In this document: piece by piece, positions 41,528-50,586 of the stretch
Position numbering within the stretch: the stretch's first letter is position 1
Layout: each line of letters starts with the position of its first letter
NCBI GenBank assembly: GCA_036557285.1
Contig: DATBHW010000014.1
Coordinates: forward strand, 1-53,640
From: Ktedonobacterales bacterium
GTDB taxonomy: Bacteria > Chloroflexota > Ktedonobacteria > Ktedonobacterales > DATBGS01
Direction of reading: 5' to 3'
DNA: 53,640 bases
Notes under the pieces: generated by a model
Told to the model about the DNA's origin: nothing
The model's input: the letters and a program-made list of their open reading frames with translations, nothing else
Database searches by the model: none
Program-made: the position numbers and the translations under genes

Positions 41528-42130
41528 ATGAATGATCTCCTTGTGCTTGCTTTGGGCTGGTTGCTCGTCTTAATTGTTTTTCTGAGCTTTCTCTCGCTGC
41601 GGCGCTATCTGGAACACCGCGAGCGTATGGCAATGATTGCGCGTGGCATTACCCCACCCGATAAACGGCGCAACACATTGCCGAAGCCCTTGCTCATCAG
41701 GCGAGCGGGAGTCCTTCATGGTGGCCTGATTACCGCGATGGTTGGTCTGGCGTTGACGTTGGGCCTCTACCCCATTGGTTTTTACATGCCGCCGTCGTTA
41801 GTCAGTCCATACCATCTTGGCCCCTGGCTGCTGGCCGGGCTGATTCCGCTGGCCGTTGGCTGCGCGCTTATCCTGGGGCATTATCTTACGCCTGGTCGCC
41901 CGATGGAACTGCCACCTGCCGCGCGAACCGATCATTCAGAGGGCCTGGCCCATATCCGCCAGACAGAGGCAGACCCACTCGATGCTCCTTCGCCGAGGGC
42001 TGAGCCGATTGCGCTGCCGGAGTCACGGCGCTGGACGCTTTATCGCCGGGCGCCCGGTGAATCTGCTGGACCAGTGGGGCGTGATGGAGAAGATGCCGAC
42101 GATGGACCACTTCCAAAAGTCGAAGCCTGA
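41528..42130 (+). CDS. Small membrane protein, DUF6249-like
   Basis: 200 residues from ATG 41528 (AGGAAAG upstream). Membrane helices LLVLALGWLLVLIVFLSFLSL, GGLITAMVGLALTLGLYPIGFY and LGPWLLAGLIPLAVGCALILGHYL. Between the first two sits a conserved-looking EHRERMAMIARGITPPDKRR, as in DUF6249 proteins that often accompany ECF sigma factors. The C-terminal 60 residues are polar. Divergent from the sigma/anti-sigma pair, so it may be part of that stress module. Confidence 0.65.
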   Translation: MNDLLVLALGWLLVLIVFLSFLSLRRYLEHRERMAMIARGITPPDKRRNTLPKPLLIRRAGVLHGGLITAMVGLALTLGLYPIGFYMPPSLVSPYHLGPWLLAGLIPLAVGCALILGHYLTPGRPMELPPAARTDHSEGLAHIRQTEADPLDAPSPRAEPIALPESRRWTLYRRAPGESAGPVGRDGEDADDGPLPKVEA

Positions 42131-42163
42131 TGGGGCCAGCAGCACTGCTATGGAGCCTGCTGG

Positions 42164-43279
42164 CTATTCCCCCAGCCAGAGGTGATTGTATGTCTGCCAG
42201 TCGCTCTCGGTAGTCAGCCAGAGCGGATAGATAGCGATGCCGCCGAAGTGGCTGGTATCTTCCCCGCTGTTGAGGCCAGCCGTCACGCCGCGCAGGCCAC
42301 TGAACATATTCTCGGCTGAGTCGTGGAAGCCTGGCCCATTATCATGATAGGTGGGGATGCCAATCAGCACCTGGGCTGGGTGCTGAGCGTGGCTGTTGGC
42401 GTCCAGGATATGCGCTGTCTCCTGTTTGACCAACGTTTCATAGAGGTCGGCTGTTGGCAGCGCGGTGTTGTACATCATCACTACCAACTGATCGATGTGA
42501 GAGCTGACGATGAGAAAATAATAGGTGGTCCACCAGGCCGTCCCTCGCCCGGAGATGGCCTGGACGAAGGGGATAACGCGCGCGGCTGGCGCCCATTTGG
42601 GTGCTGATATGGAAAGGACTTTGCTGGAACCGATGGCGGCGCGTGTCTCATCGAGTAGATCGATAAAATGGGGGTTAAGGTTGTGAACCGGCTCGATGTC
42701 GTAATGGATGCCATCAAAGCCGAGAGCCTGGGTAAAGCGCCGGGCCTCGGCAGCGATATTGGCGCGCGTTTGCGCGTTGGACATGTCAAGAGGTCCGCCG
42801 CCATCTTTCTCGATCTGTCCTATCCAGGCCAGGATTTTGAGATTGGGCAGGCGTGACTTCATCTCGCGGACAAAAGCAGCGGCGTTGGGGTAGAGGTCCA
42901 ATGGAATGGTCCCGTCGCCATTAAGCGGGCCGACGTGGGGAAAGAGGTAGCCAATCTGTTCCTGTCTGAGCAGGGCTGCCAGGTCATCATATTCCTGGGG
43001 CGTGTGCGATTCTCCAACCCAGGCATGCTCCGCCCAGACGGCGTTTTGCTCCTGGTTGAAGTGCGCGCCGCTGAAATTGGTCTCGGTGGCATTGAGCCGC
43101 CACCAGAGAAACCCGACCAGCACCGTCAAGAGCGCCAGGGCAATACCTGCTGCCCGCAAGAGCCGCCAGTACCAGCGCGTCGTATTGGGAAATGTATCAG
43201 CCGACTTTTCGAGCTTCGGTTTCCGTATCGTTTGCAAGGCGTTCACCTGCGCCAGAAAGAGTACTCTTTCTGGCTGCAA
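42164..43279 (-). CDS. Membrane-anchored GH18-like glycoside hydrolase homologue
   Basis: 371 residues from TTG 43279; GTG 43246 is an alternative, and neither has a strong ribosome site. One N-terminal membrane helix (AAGIALALLTVLVGFLWWRL) then a TIM-barrel-like domain with DGIHYDIEP (189-197), recalling the DxxDxDxE active strand of GH18 chitinases with Glu195 as the likely acid. VVMMYN and AIYPLWLTTESDW fit late barrel strands. It may act on cell-wall or extracellular glycans. A 24-bp palindrome overlaps its 5' end. Confidence 0.72.
   Translation of the reverse strand: MQPERVLFLAQVNALQTIRKPKLEKSADTFPNTTRWYWRLLRAAGIALALLTVLVGFLWWRLNATETNFSGAHFNQEQNAVWAEHAWVGESHTPQEYDDLAALLRQEQIGYLFPHVGPLNGDGTIPLDLYPNAAAFVREMKSRLPNLKILAWIGQIEKDGGGPLDMSNAQTRANIAAEARRFTQALGFDGIHYDIEPVHNLNPHFIDLLDETRAAIGSSKVLSISAPKWAPAARVIPFVQAISGRGTAWWTTYYFLIVSSHIDQLVVMMYNTALPTADLYETLVKQETAHILDANSHAQHPAQVLIGIPTYHDNGPGFHDSAENMFSGLRGVTAGLNSGEDTSHFGGIAIYPLWLTTESDWQTYNHLWLGE
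43251..43274. repeat. 24-bp perfect palindrome at the 5' end of the GH18-like gene
   Basis: GCCAGAAAGAGT followed directly by its reverse complement (43251-43274). It lies between the two possible start codons (TTG 43279 and GTG 43246), so it is either a coding-overlap operator or a leader hairpin that would occlude the start region. Confidence 0.9.
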
Positions 43280-43417
43280 TCTCTGTGCCTGATGTCATGT
43301 CGCTATTGTAGCATGCAAATCTGATTGGTTCGTGGTCGTAGCTCACATTTTCCCAAATGCAGGAGATGGTTCAGGGCATATTGAGCCATCAGGCGCTTGA
43401 AAGTGGGGTGCATTGGA

Positions 43418-43834
43418 TCAGGCGCCAGCATCCATTGCCGCGTTGGCAAGAGTGTCGGCGCGACGATTCTGGCTGCGGGGGACGTGCGCAAACTGCACTG
43501 CTGGCAGCCGCGCTGCCAGTTGTTTTACTTGCTGATAGAGCGGAAGCAGGCGGGCACCTTTTACTTGATAGCGTCCGTTCATCTGGTGGACGACCAGTTC
43601 GCTATCCAGGAAGACTTGCACAGCTACCGGCTGATAGCGTGTCACCGCTTGCAACCCAAGTATGAGGGCATGGTATTCCGCCTGATTATTCGTCATCTGC
43701 CCTAGAAACTTGCGCCCCTGGGCAAGCGGTTTGCCTTCCGCGTTCTCAATGACTATACCCGCGCCGGCAGGGCCAGGATTGCCACGCGAGCCACCATCGG
43801 TGCGCAGGATGAGTCGTTGGCCTGGCTCGATCAT
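43418..43834 (-). CDS. rnhA: Ribonuclease HI-type
   Basis: Degrades RNA of RNA-DNA hybrids. 138 residues, with all four carboxylates present: D13 (RTDGGSRGNPGPAG), E53 (NNQAEYHALILGL), D77 (VFLDSELVVHQMNG) and D127 (NRRADTLAN). The short form without a hybrid-binding domain. AGGAGGCTCC just before the ATG. Follows the zinc-ribbon gene by 89 bp, an arrangement common in Chloroflexota and Actinobacteria. Confidence 0.95.
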   Translation of the reverse strand: MIEPGQRLILRTDGGSRGNPGPAGAGIVIENAEGKPLAQGRKFLGQMTNNQAEYHALILGLQAVTRYQPVAVQVFLDSELVVHQMNGRYQVKGARLLPLYQQVKQLAARLPAVQFAHVPRSQNRRADTLANAAMDAGA

Positions 43835-43923
43835 GGAGCCTCCTTTCTGAGTATATGAGAAGCCAGAAACCTGCCTGCATGAGCGCCTACCTGCTTACTG
43901 CTTGACAAGCTCTTGCTGGTTGT

Positions 43924-44634
43924 TTAAGGGAGGTACAGGATTCGCCCGCAGTTGCCGCAAGTCGTTATATCCGCGCTGCTGCGCAGATGCTGCATATCGC
44001 TGGCCGTCAGGACGACACGGCATCCCTGGCATGTGCCGCCTTCGGCTATCGCCACCGCCTTGCCGCCGCGAGTGCGACGAATCTGCTCATAGCGCCGAAT
44101 CAGCGAGGGATCGCCGCTTTCGGCCAGGCTTTGTCGTCGCTGACGCAGTTCCGCCAGTTTTGCCTCCACCTGACGCTGACGCTCGCCAAGCGCGGTCTGT
44201 TCCTGCTGGCGTGTCTTTTCAGCCGCTTCGTGCCTGGCCCTCCTGCTCTCTGCGAGCGCCTGAGCGTCCTCTGCCGCTGCCATTGCTTCCAGAACCCGAT
44301 CTTCCTGGGTGTTGTGAAGTTCGCGCAGATGTTGTACCTCTTGTTGCAGCGATCCTAATTCACGCGGATTCGTGACAGCGCCGCTGTAGAGGCGGTCGTT
44401 GTGGCCCTTGATACGAGCCGCCAGGTCGGCCAGTTCTTGTTCGGCTGCGCGCTGCGCTTGCTGCCGCTGTCGCAAGGAATGCTGCGCTGATTCAAGTTCT
44501 TGCTGCGCCTGGCGTAACGCTGAGTCGTCCTGTAACGCGACGTTGATCGCCTGGCTCTCAGCAGCGACACGCTCGATTTCTCCGTCAAGCTGCTGTAACT
44601 GGTAGAGGAAAGCCGCCTGTGTTGCTCTGCTCAT
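43924..44634 (-). CDS. Coiled-coil hairpin / C4 zinc-ribbon protein
   Basis: 236 residues from ATG 44634 (AAGGAGCGGCGCT upstream on the minus strand). Residues ~10-180 form a long antiparallel coiled coil with AVTNPRELGSLQQEVQHLR at the turn. The C-terminus is a four-cysteine ribbon: GTCQGC ... TTCGNCGRILYL. Widely conserved beside RNase H genes; suggested to bind nucleic acids, but its function is unproven. Confidence 0.9.
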   Translation of the reverse strand: MSRATQAAFLYQLQQLDGEIERVAAESQAINVALQDDSALRQAQQELESAQHSLRQRQQAQRAAEQELADLAARIKGHNDRLYSGAVTNPRELGSLQQEVQHLRELHNTQEDRVLEAMAAAEDAQALAESRRARHEAAEKTRQQEQTALGERQRQVEAKLAELRQRRQSLAESGDPSLIRRYEQIRRTRGGKAVAIAEGGTCQGCRVVLTASDMQHLRSSADITTCGNCGRILYLP

Positions 44635-44733
44635 AGCGCCGCTCCTTGCTGCAAGACTGGATAGCATGATCATTCTACTCCTGACCTGGCAACAGCGACA
44701 AGAGCCGAGAAACGGCCAGGCGGCTCTGATTAT

Positions 44734-44762
44734 TTGTCAAGGCATTTTCAGTAGGATACAAT
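44734..44762 (+). promoter_or_regulatory. Promoter of yajQ
   Basis: TTGTCA (44734-44739), 17 bp, TACAAT (44757-44762); each box differs from consensus at one position. Confidence 0.82.
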
Positions 44763-44834
44763 AGGGCTTGCTATATCCTTCGCTATGTATTCTTTTGATG
44801 CTTCAGCCGCTTTGCAGCAAAGAGGATGAGTGAG

Positions 44835-45332
44835 ATGGCCGGAGAAAACTCTTTTGATGTCGTGTCTCAGTTTGAAGAACAGGAACTGGTCAATGCGCTC
44901 GATCAGACGCGGCGCGAGGTGAAGACACGCTTTGATCTAAAAGATACGAAAACGGATATTCGCTATGAGGCCAGGAAAAGCATAACCATTACGACCAACA
45001 GCGAATTCACGCTGAAAAGTATCCGCGATGTGTTGGAGAGCAAGCTGATCCGCCGCAGCCTTTCTCTGAAGATTTTGAAGCCAGGAAAGATTGAAACGGC
45101 GGCGGGCAGCCAGGTGCGGCAGATGTTTGAGCTACAACAGGGCATCTCGCCGGAGCTTGGACGCGAGATCTCCAAGCTGATTCGTGACCAGCACCCTAAG
45201 GTGCGCCCACAGATTCAGGGCGATGCTGTCCGTGTGGTGGGCAAAAGCCGCGATGACCTTCAGGCCGTGATAGCGACCCTCAAGAAACAGGATTATTCGG
45301 TTGAGTTGCAATTTATCAATTATCGGAGCTAG
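44835..45332 (+). CDS. yajQ: YajQ family cyclic-di-GMP-binding/nucleotide-binding protein
   Basis: 165 residues from ATG 44835, nine bases after AGAGG; ATG 44826 is too close to that site. NSFDVVSQFEEQELVNALDQTRREVKTRFDLKDTK, SLSLKILKPGKIETAAGSQVRQ and the end VELQFINYRS are diagnostic. Homologues bind c-di-GMP or tRNA/ribosomal RNA; the role here is open. Single gene with its own promoter. Confidence 0.94.
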   Translation: MAGENSFDVVSQFEEQELVNALDQTRREVKTRFDLKDTKTDIRYEARKSITITTNSEFTLKSIRDVLESKLIRRSLSLKILKPGKIETAAGSQVRQMFELQQGISPELGREISKLIRDQHPKVRPQIQGDAVRVVGKSRDDLQAVIATLKKQDYSVELQFINYRS

Positions 45333-45722
45333 CTCTGGCGCCGCCGCCAGAACGGCGCTGGAGAAGCGGCTAGAGCAGAAAAACGGTCAGAAAATTGCTA
45401 AGCAGGATAGCAAAGCCGCGAACTGAGCTACTGAGTTCTTGCTAGTACCTTAGTACCACAGCATAGAAAGGCGCTCACACGCTCCAGCACTGCTCCGGTA
45501 AGCGATATAGTAAACGATCAGGCAGGCTATATGGGTTGTCAAGCCGGAGAGGATTGTCGCTGTATGTTATACTAGGCGCGAGTGAGGCATGGCTGGATGC
45601 GGTCAGATGCGGCCAGAACTGGCCTGCTGGCGCATGAGTGGGCAAACTTCCAGCATGAACCTGGCGCGGCGCGGCGATAAGATGACCAGCGTAGGGAATG
45701 CGCTCAAAAGGGGTCTGAGTTC
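45333..45722. other. Intergenic region with a promoter for the TPR gene
   Basis: 390 bp without a credible gene. An extended -10 box TGT-TATACT lies at 45565-45573, about 150 bp before the TPR start. The rest shows no regulatory RNA I recognise; a c-di-AMP (ydaO) motif was looked for and not found. Confidence 0.55.
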
Positions 45723-48700
45723 ATGCCAGGGAATCGGGAGATGTTTGCTGCGGCCATGAGCCAGGCCGATAGTTTCCGCTGGGATCGCCAGTGGGCTGAG
45801 GCAGCCAGGCAATATCAGCGGGCGCTGGCAGAGTTCCCTGCTGATCCAGGCGCGCGGCGTGGGCTGGGCTTCTGCTATATGCAGACCAGACAATGGGAGG
45901 CGGCGCTGGCGGAATATCTCCGCGTGCTGGAGCAGGATGCGCGCAATAGTATTGCGCTGGGAAAGGTTGCTGAACTCTATGTTATTCTTCAGCGTCGCGG
46001 CGACGCTTTTCATGCGTATCTCGCGTTAGGCGATTACTATGCAGAATCCGCTCAGGCAGCGCGTGCCGAGGCCGCCTGGCAGAAAGCTGCGCAGCTATCG
46101 CCTGAGGAGCCAGGACCGCACGAGCGGCTTGCTGAGCATTTTCGCGGTAAGAGCGATTTTTCTTCTGCGCTCCGAGAACATCTCGCTGCGGCGCGGGGAT
46201 ATGCCCAGCAAGGCGAGTTGGCACACGCCAGGCAGCATTGTGAAGCAGCGCTGCGGGAGGATCCTGAGAACGAGCAGGCCAGGAAAATGCTTGCTCGCCT
46301 TTCAGATAGCCCACCTGACTCCTCGGCAACAAGAAAGGCGATACGTGAGGAACTAGCCACCTATATGGTTTTGGCGGAGCCTGATCTGAGTGATGGTGGG
46401 GTTCCGCTCTGGACCGGGCCACTCGCGGGACTTCAGGCGAGTTCGTCCACCGGCAAATTCTCTGTTCCCTCGGCGATAACGCCGGGGATGGTCTCTGATC
46501 CGGCGGCGCGGGATGCTCCCGCCGAACCAGAGGCGTTGAGTGCAGACATCATGGGCAGGACGGGGAACAGCATGGCGAAGAAAGGCACACCATCGGCGCA
46601 GGGGGGAGGCAAGGGGGCAGGAAATGCTGGCCGAGCAGGATCAAGCGAGCAAAACGGGCGCAAGCGCATGACTGCTGCGCAGGTTGCCAGCGCGTTGCGC
46701 CAGGCGCAGACGGCCCAGACGGAGGGGCGAATTGCCGAGGCGATTGATCTCTGCGAGCAGATTATCAGTAGTGGATTTGATCGACCTGACGCCCGCTATT
46801 TTCTTGGGTGGCTCTATCAAGAGCAGGAGCGCTGGCAGGAGGCTATTGAGCAGTTTGGTGAACTGCTCAACGATCCCGATTACGCGCTCTCTTGCTTTTA
46901 TGCGCTGGGGCAGTGCTATCGAGCGATGGGGGATCTGAACTCCGCTGCGCAACATTTCGATGAGGCAGTGGATCGCGTGAATCTGGACGCGCTGACGCTG
47001 GAAGAATCAGATCAGTTGATCCAACTGTGCCATGAAGCCGCTGAAGCGCATCGGGCGCTGGGTGAATTGGATCAGACCGAGACGGTGTATAATGCGCTGC
47101 TTGGCTTCCTGCGCAGCCGGAGTTGGCAAGATCAAATTGCTGAGGTTGAGCAGATGATGGCCGAAGGCGAAATGCACGGAGGCGCGGCATCGCCAGCATC
47201 GCCACATCAACCGGAGCCGCCAACAATTACCTTCGGCCAGCGTGGTGGATCCTCGCCCAGTCAACCGAATATTGCCGACCCGGCCACCATCTCGTTTGCC
47301 CAGCCTGGTGAACCCCCCACCATCTCTTTGGGGAATAACGCAGGAGGGCAGGGTTTCTCCGGGGCTTCCAATGATGACTGGCTCTCCAGCCCTGCTCCGG
47401 CGAGCGCGCATCAGGCTCAGATGTCCGGTTCCTTGCAGTCGCTGGGTGCGCTGGCCGGTCAGTCGGCTTCACAGCCAGGGGCGATGCCTCCGGGTTCTTT
47501 CCAGGATGGGGGTATTGCTTCTGATCCCCTTGCTTCGCTGGCGTATGGAGCAGCGCCCACTGGAGCCGCTGTTGCTGGCACCGCATCTGACCCGCTCAAG
47601 GCGCTTCTTGGCGCGGCTGGAGCAGGTTCGGGGGAGCTGCGTTCGCAGAGTGGGATGTTAGGCCCGACGCCAAGTGGGATTCCTCCGCTGCCTGAGCCGC
47701 TGCGCTCGCAGGTGATTGCTTCTGTTCGTGATATTGACAAGTATGTCGCGCATGGCTTGCTTACTGCCGCTATCGAGGAGTGTCTGCGTGTCATTGAGAT
47801 GGCGCCCCAGTACCTCGATGTTCATCTGATGCTGGGCGAAATCTATGTCAAACAGGGGAAAACAGAGCAGGCGATTACCAAATATACTATTTTGATCGAT
47901 ACTTATCTGGTACACGGGCGTGTGGATGATGCGATTGCTACCTACCGGCGCATTCTGGAGCTTGAGCCGAATAATTTGCCCTATCGCGTTCGCCTGATTA
48001 ACCTGCTCTCGTCTCATGGCCGCGCTGAGGAATTGATGCGCGAGCGCATGACCGCTGCTGAGTCGTATTTGCGTATGGGCTATGCTGATAAAGCGATTCA
48101 GGAGTATGAGCAGGCTCTTCAGGAGAACCCGAATCATGTGCCGATGCGCCTGAATTATGCGCTGGCACTGATGAAAGCTGGCCGCGGCGCTCAGGCAGTT
48201 GGCGAATACCAACGGGTGCTGCAATTGGACCCGCGCAATGCGATGGCGCTGGTGCGCTGGCAGATTGCGGTGGCAACGGGGGTTGGGACCAGCGCGACAC
48301 CAGGTTCCGTAGGAACGATGGGGGCTGGGGCAAATCGTGTTGCTGCTCTGGATGTGCTGGGACGCCTGCTCAAAGCGCTGCGTGGTGACGGCCAGCGTTA
48401 TTATGAGGTGGTGGTGCGTGAATATGCCCAGGTGGTGGACGCATCACCTTCCAATGTGGACCTGCGCTATAGCTTTGGGCAAATTCAGCAGCAGGCCGGG
48501 CGATTCAGTGAAGCCATTATGAGCTACCAGAAGGCGATGAATGGGCCGGGGATGGAAGTCCTCTGCCGTTACGCTATCGCCAAGTGCTATCTGGATCAGG
48601 GCGGCGCGACCAACGCGATGAATGCTGCTCGCGAGTTGGAGGAGGCGGCCATTGCGGCGCGGCGTTCACCTCTTGATCCCTCTGCCTGGGGGGCGCGCCC

Positions 48701-49541
48701 GCGTGAAAATAACGAGGAGCATCACGCGCCAGATGTGGAGATCTCGCTGCTGCTGGCGAAAGCCTACCAGCAAGCGGGGCAGCTTGAGAAGGCGCAGCAA
48801 ATAGCTCAACAGGTGAAGCAAGTCTTGCCAGCCCAGGAGGCTGTCTATTCATCGTCGCCAGCCTCATCCTTGCAGAGCGCGGAGATGCCAAAGAGCCTGC
48901 AAGAATACGCGCAACTGGTCAAGTACTACCGCGCGAATAAGCAGGTGGAGATGGCGATTGATGTGCTGAAAAAGATGTGCTCTATGGCTCCCCAGGAGCC
49001 AGCCCCCCACGCAGAACTTGGCGATATTTATGTTGGCTGGGGATTGCTTGATGAAGGGCTGAGCGAACTGCGCGTGGCGGTGGAGCTTCATTTGCATACC
49101 GGGCAGAGCGCCGAGGCGGCGAAAATACTCCAGCGGATTGCTTCGATTTATTGGGATATGGGGAGCCGAGAAGAGGCGCTGAGCGCCTTCCGTCAGGTGG
49201 TACAATTGATCCCTGATAATGTGCAGGCGCGCATGGAGATAGTCCAATATTGCCTCCAGGCCGGGCGGCGTGACGAGGCGGCGCAGCATCAGTCTATGAT
49301 TGCCCGCCATTATTTTGCCAGCCATGAGACTAAAGAGGCGGTTGCTGCGCTGCAACAACTTATTGCTATGGACAAAAGCAACTTTGAGGCGTATGATTTA
49401 CTTGGGCAGACCTACTCGGAGGTTGGCGAATACGAACAGGCGGTGCGTGTCTACCGCAACCTTGCCAAAGTGGACCCGAATAATACGATTGCCTTTGAGC
49501 GCATGCGGCAGTTGCAAGAACTGCAAGCACGACGGGCCTAG
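45723..49541 (+). CDS. Giant tetratricopeptide-repeat protein
   Basis: 1272 residues; AAAGGGG nine bases before the ATG. TPR arrays at ~10-200, ~310-480, ~665-860, ~920-1000 and ~1060-1265; typical units include AARQYQRALAEFPADPGARRGLGF and AIATYRRILELEPNNLPYRVRL. Linkers at ~200-300 and ~485-650 are Gly/Ser/Pro-rich, and one repeats an (A/P)TISF/L-G/A-Q/N motif three times. No signal peptide or membrane helix, so it is a cytosolic scaffold. Partners unknown; cdaA follows 150 bp later on the same strand. Confidence 0.9.
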   Translation: MPGNREMFAAAMSQADSFRWDRQWAEAARQYQRALAEFPADPGARRGLGFCYMQTRQWEAALAEYLRVLEQDARNSIALGKVAELYVILQRRGDAFHAYLALGDYYAESAQAARAEAAWQKAAQLSPEEPGPHERLAEHFRGKSDFSSALREHLAAARGYAQQGELAHARQHCEAALREDPENEQARKMLARLSDSPPDSSATRKAIREELATYMVLAEPDLSDGGVPLWTGPLAGLQASSSTGKFSVPSAITPGMVSDPAARDAPAEPEALSADIMGRTGNSMAKKGTPSAQGGGKGAGNAGRAGSSEQNGRKRMTAAQVASALRQAQTAQTEGRIAEAIDLCEQIISSGFDRPDARYFLGWLYQEQERWQEAIEQFGELLNDPDYALSCFYALGQCYRAMGDLNSAAQHFDEAVDRVNLDALTLEESDQLIQLCHEAAEAHRALGELDQTETVYNALLGFLRSRSWQDQIAEVEQMMAEGEMHGGAASPASPHQPEPPTITFGQRGGSSPSQPNIADPATISFAQPGEPPTISLGNNAGGQGFSGASNDDWLSSPAPASAHQAQMSGSLQSLGALAGQSASQPGAMPPGSFQDGGIASDPLASLAYGAAPTGAAVAGTASDPLKALLGAAGAGSGELRSQSGMLGPTPSGIPPLPEPLRSQVIASVRDIDKYVAHGLLTAAIEECLRVIEMAPQYLDVHLMLGEIYVKQGKTEQAITKYTILIDTYLVHGRVDDAIATYRRILELEPNNLPYRVRLINLLSSHGRAEELMRERMTAAESYLRMGYADKAIQEYEQALQENPNHVPMRLNYALALMKAGRGAQAVGEYQRVLQLDPRNAMALVRWQIAVATGVGTSATPGSVGTMGAGANRVAALDVLGRLLKALRGDGQRYYEVVVREYAQVVDASPSNVDLRYSFGQIQQQAGRFSEAIMSYQKAMNGPGMEVLCRYAIAKCYLDQGGATNAMNAARELEEAAIAARRSPLDPSAWGARPRENNEEHHAPDVEISLLLAKAYQQAGQLEKAQQIAQQVKQVLPAQEAVYSSSPASSLQSAEMPKSLQEYAQLVKYYRANKQVEMAIDVLKKMCSMAPQEPAPHAELGDIYVGWGLLDEGLSELRVAVELHLHTGQSAEAAKILQRIASIYWDMGSREEALSAFRQVVQLIPDNVQARMEIVQYCLQAGRRDEAAQHQSMIARHYFASHETKEAVAALQQLIAMDKSNFEAYDLLGQTYSEVGEYEQAVRVYRNLAKVDPNNTIAFERMRQLQELQARRA

Positions 49542-49691
49542 ATCGACGGGGCAAGATGTGGCAGAGCACGCCTGGATACAGGTATCCTGGAGCTTTGCTG
49601 TGCGGGGTATACGAACCAACAAGCTATCTTGTCATGGGGTGTTCTTCTCTGTGGCGTGTCCCCTGGTTGTGAGGCAGCGGGGAGGAGTGGT

Positions 49692-50570
49692 ATGAGTTCC
49701 TTCCTTCATTTGCTGTTTGATCGCCTGACCTGGGTTGATGCGTTAGACATTCTGATCGTGACCCTGGTTATCTACAGCATCCTTGTGCTGGTGCGGGGAA
49801 CTCGCGCCGATCAGATTCTGCAAGGGCTGGTTATTGTCCTGGTGGCTGGTATCCTTATCAGTTCGGTCTTTCACCTGACCCTGCTCAACTGGCTCTTGCG
49901 CTACTCCATTCCTGCGGCCTTGATTGCGCTGCCGGTGATCTTTCAGCCGGAGTTACGACGCCTGTTAGAATACCTGGGGCGCAGCAGCAAAGTGATGAAT
50001 CGCCCTCGCACGAGTTTTTCACGCGGAACCGAGCGTACTGTTGACGAGATTTGTCAGGCGTCAACACGCCTGAAAGATCGTCGGCAGCCGGGCGCTTTGA
50101 TTTGTATTGAACGCAGTACGGGTCTGGAAGATTATGCGGCTACCGGAGTGCGGATGGATGCGCTGGTCAGCGCCGAGTTGTTGTTGACGATCTTCTACCC
50201 GAATTCGCCGCTGCATGATGGCGCTGTGATTATTCGCGGTGATCGATTGATTGCTGCTGCGGTGCTGCTCCCTCTTTCAGATGCGATGCATGCGTATGCC
50301 GATATGGGGACACGCCATCGCGCGGCCCTTGGCCTGACGGAACAAACGGATGCGATTGCCATCATTATTTCAGAAGAGTCTGGCACGATTTCGCTGGCTG
50401 AGCATGGGCGGCTAATACGGAATGTAAGCGAAGATCGTCTGCGACGGATGCTGGTATCCCTGCGCTCACCTGGACGGCGGATGCGCCGACCTGCGACTTC
50501 GGGGCGTATCCCTTTGGGAGCTACTGGCGGCTTTGCGCGCGATAAATTGAAGGCTGGAGATCGGCCATGA
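49692..50570 (+). CDS. cdaA: Diadenylate cyclase CdaA
   Basis: Makes c-di-AMP from two ATP at the membrane. 292 residues from ATG 49692 (GGGGAGGAG upstream). Three N-terminal membrane helices (~18-85), then the DAC domain with LHDGAVII (DGA 176-178) and GTRHRAALG (206-214), both catalytic. RPRTSFSRGTERTVDEI is the usual linker to the DAC fold. A basic C-terminal tail of ~50 residues follows. Next to its regulator cdaR, as in Firmicutes. Confidence 0.97.
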   Translation: MSSFLHLLFDRLTWVDALDILIVTLVIYSILVLVRGTRADQILQGLVIVLVAGILISSVFHLTLLNWLLRYSIPAALIALPVIFQPELRRLLEYLGRSSKVMNRPRTSFSRGTERTVDEICQASTRLKDRRQPGALICIERSTGLEDYAATGVRMDALVSAELLLTIFYPNSPLHDGAVIIRGDRLIAAAVLLPLSDAMHAYADMGTRHRAALGLTEQTDAIAIIISEESGTISLAEHGRLIRNVSEDRLRRMLVSLRSPGRRMRRPATSGRIPLGATGGFARDKLKAGDRP

Positions 50571-50586
50571 GGATCGGGCTTGAGGT

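Noticed and set aside
45333-45722. c-di-AMP (ydaO) riboswitch before the TPR gene
   Set aside because: None of the conserved ydaO sequence blocks were seen.
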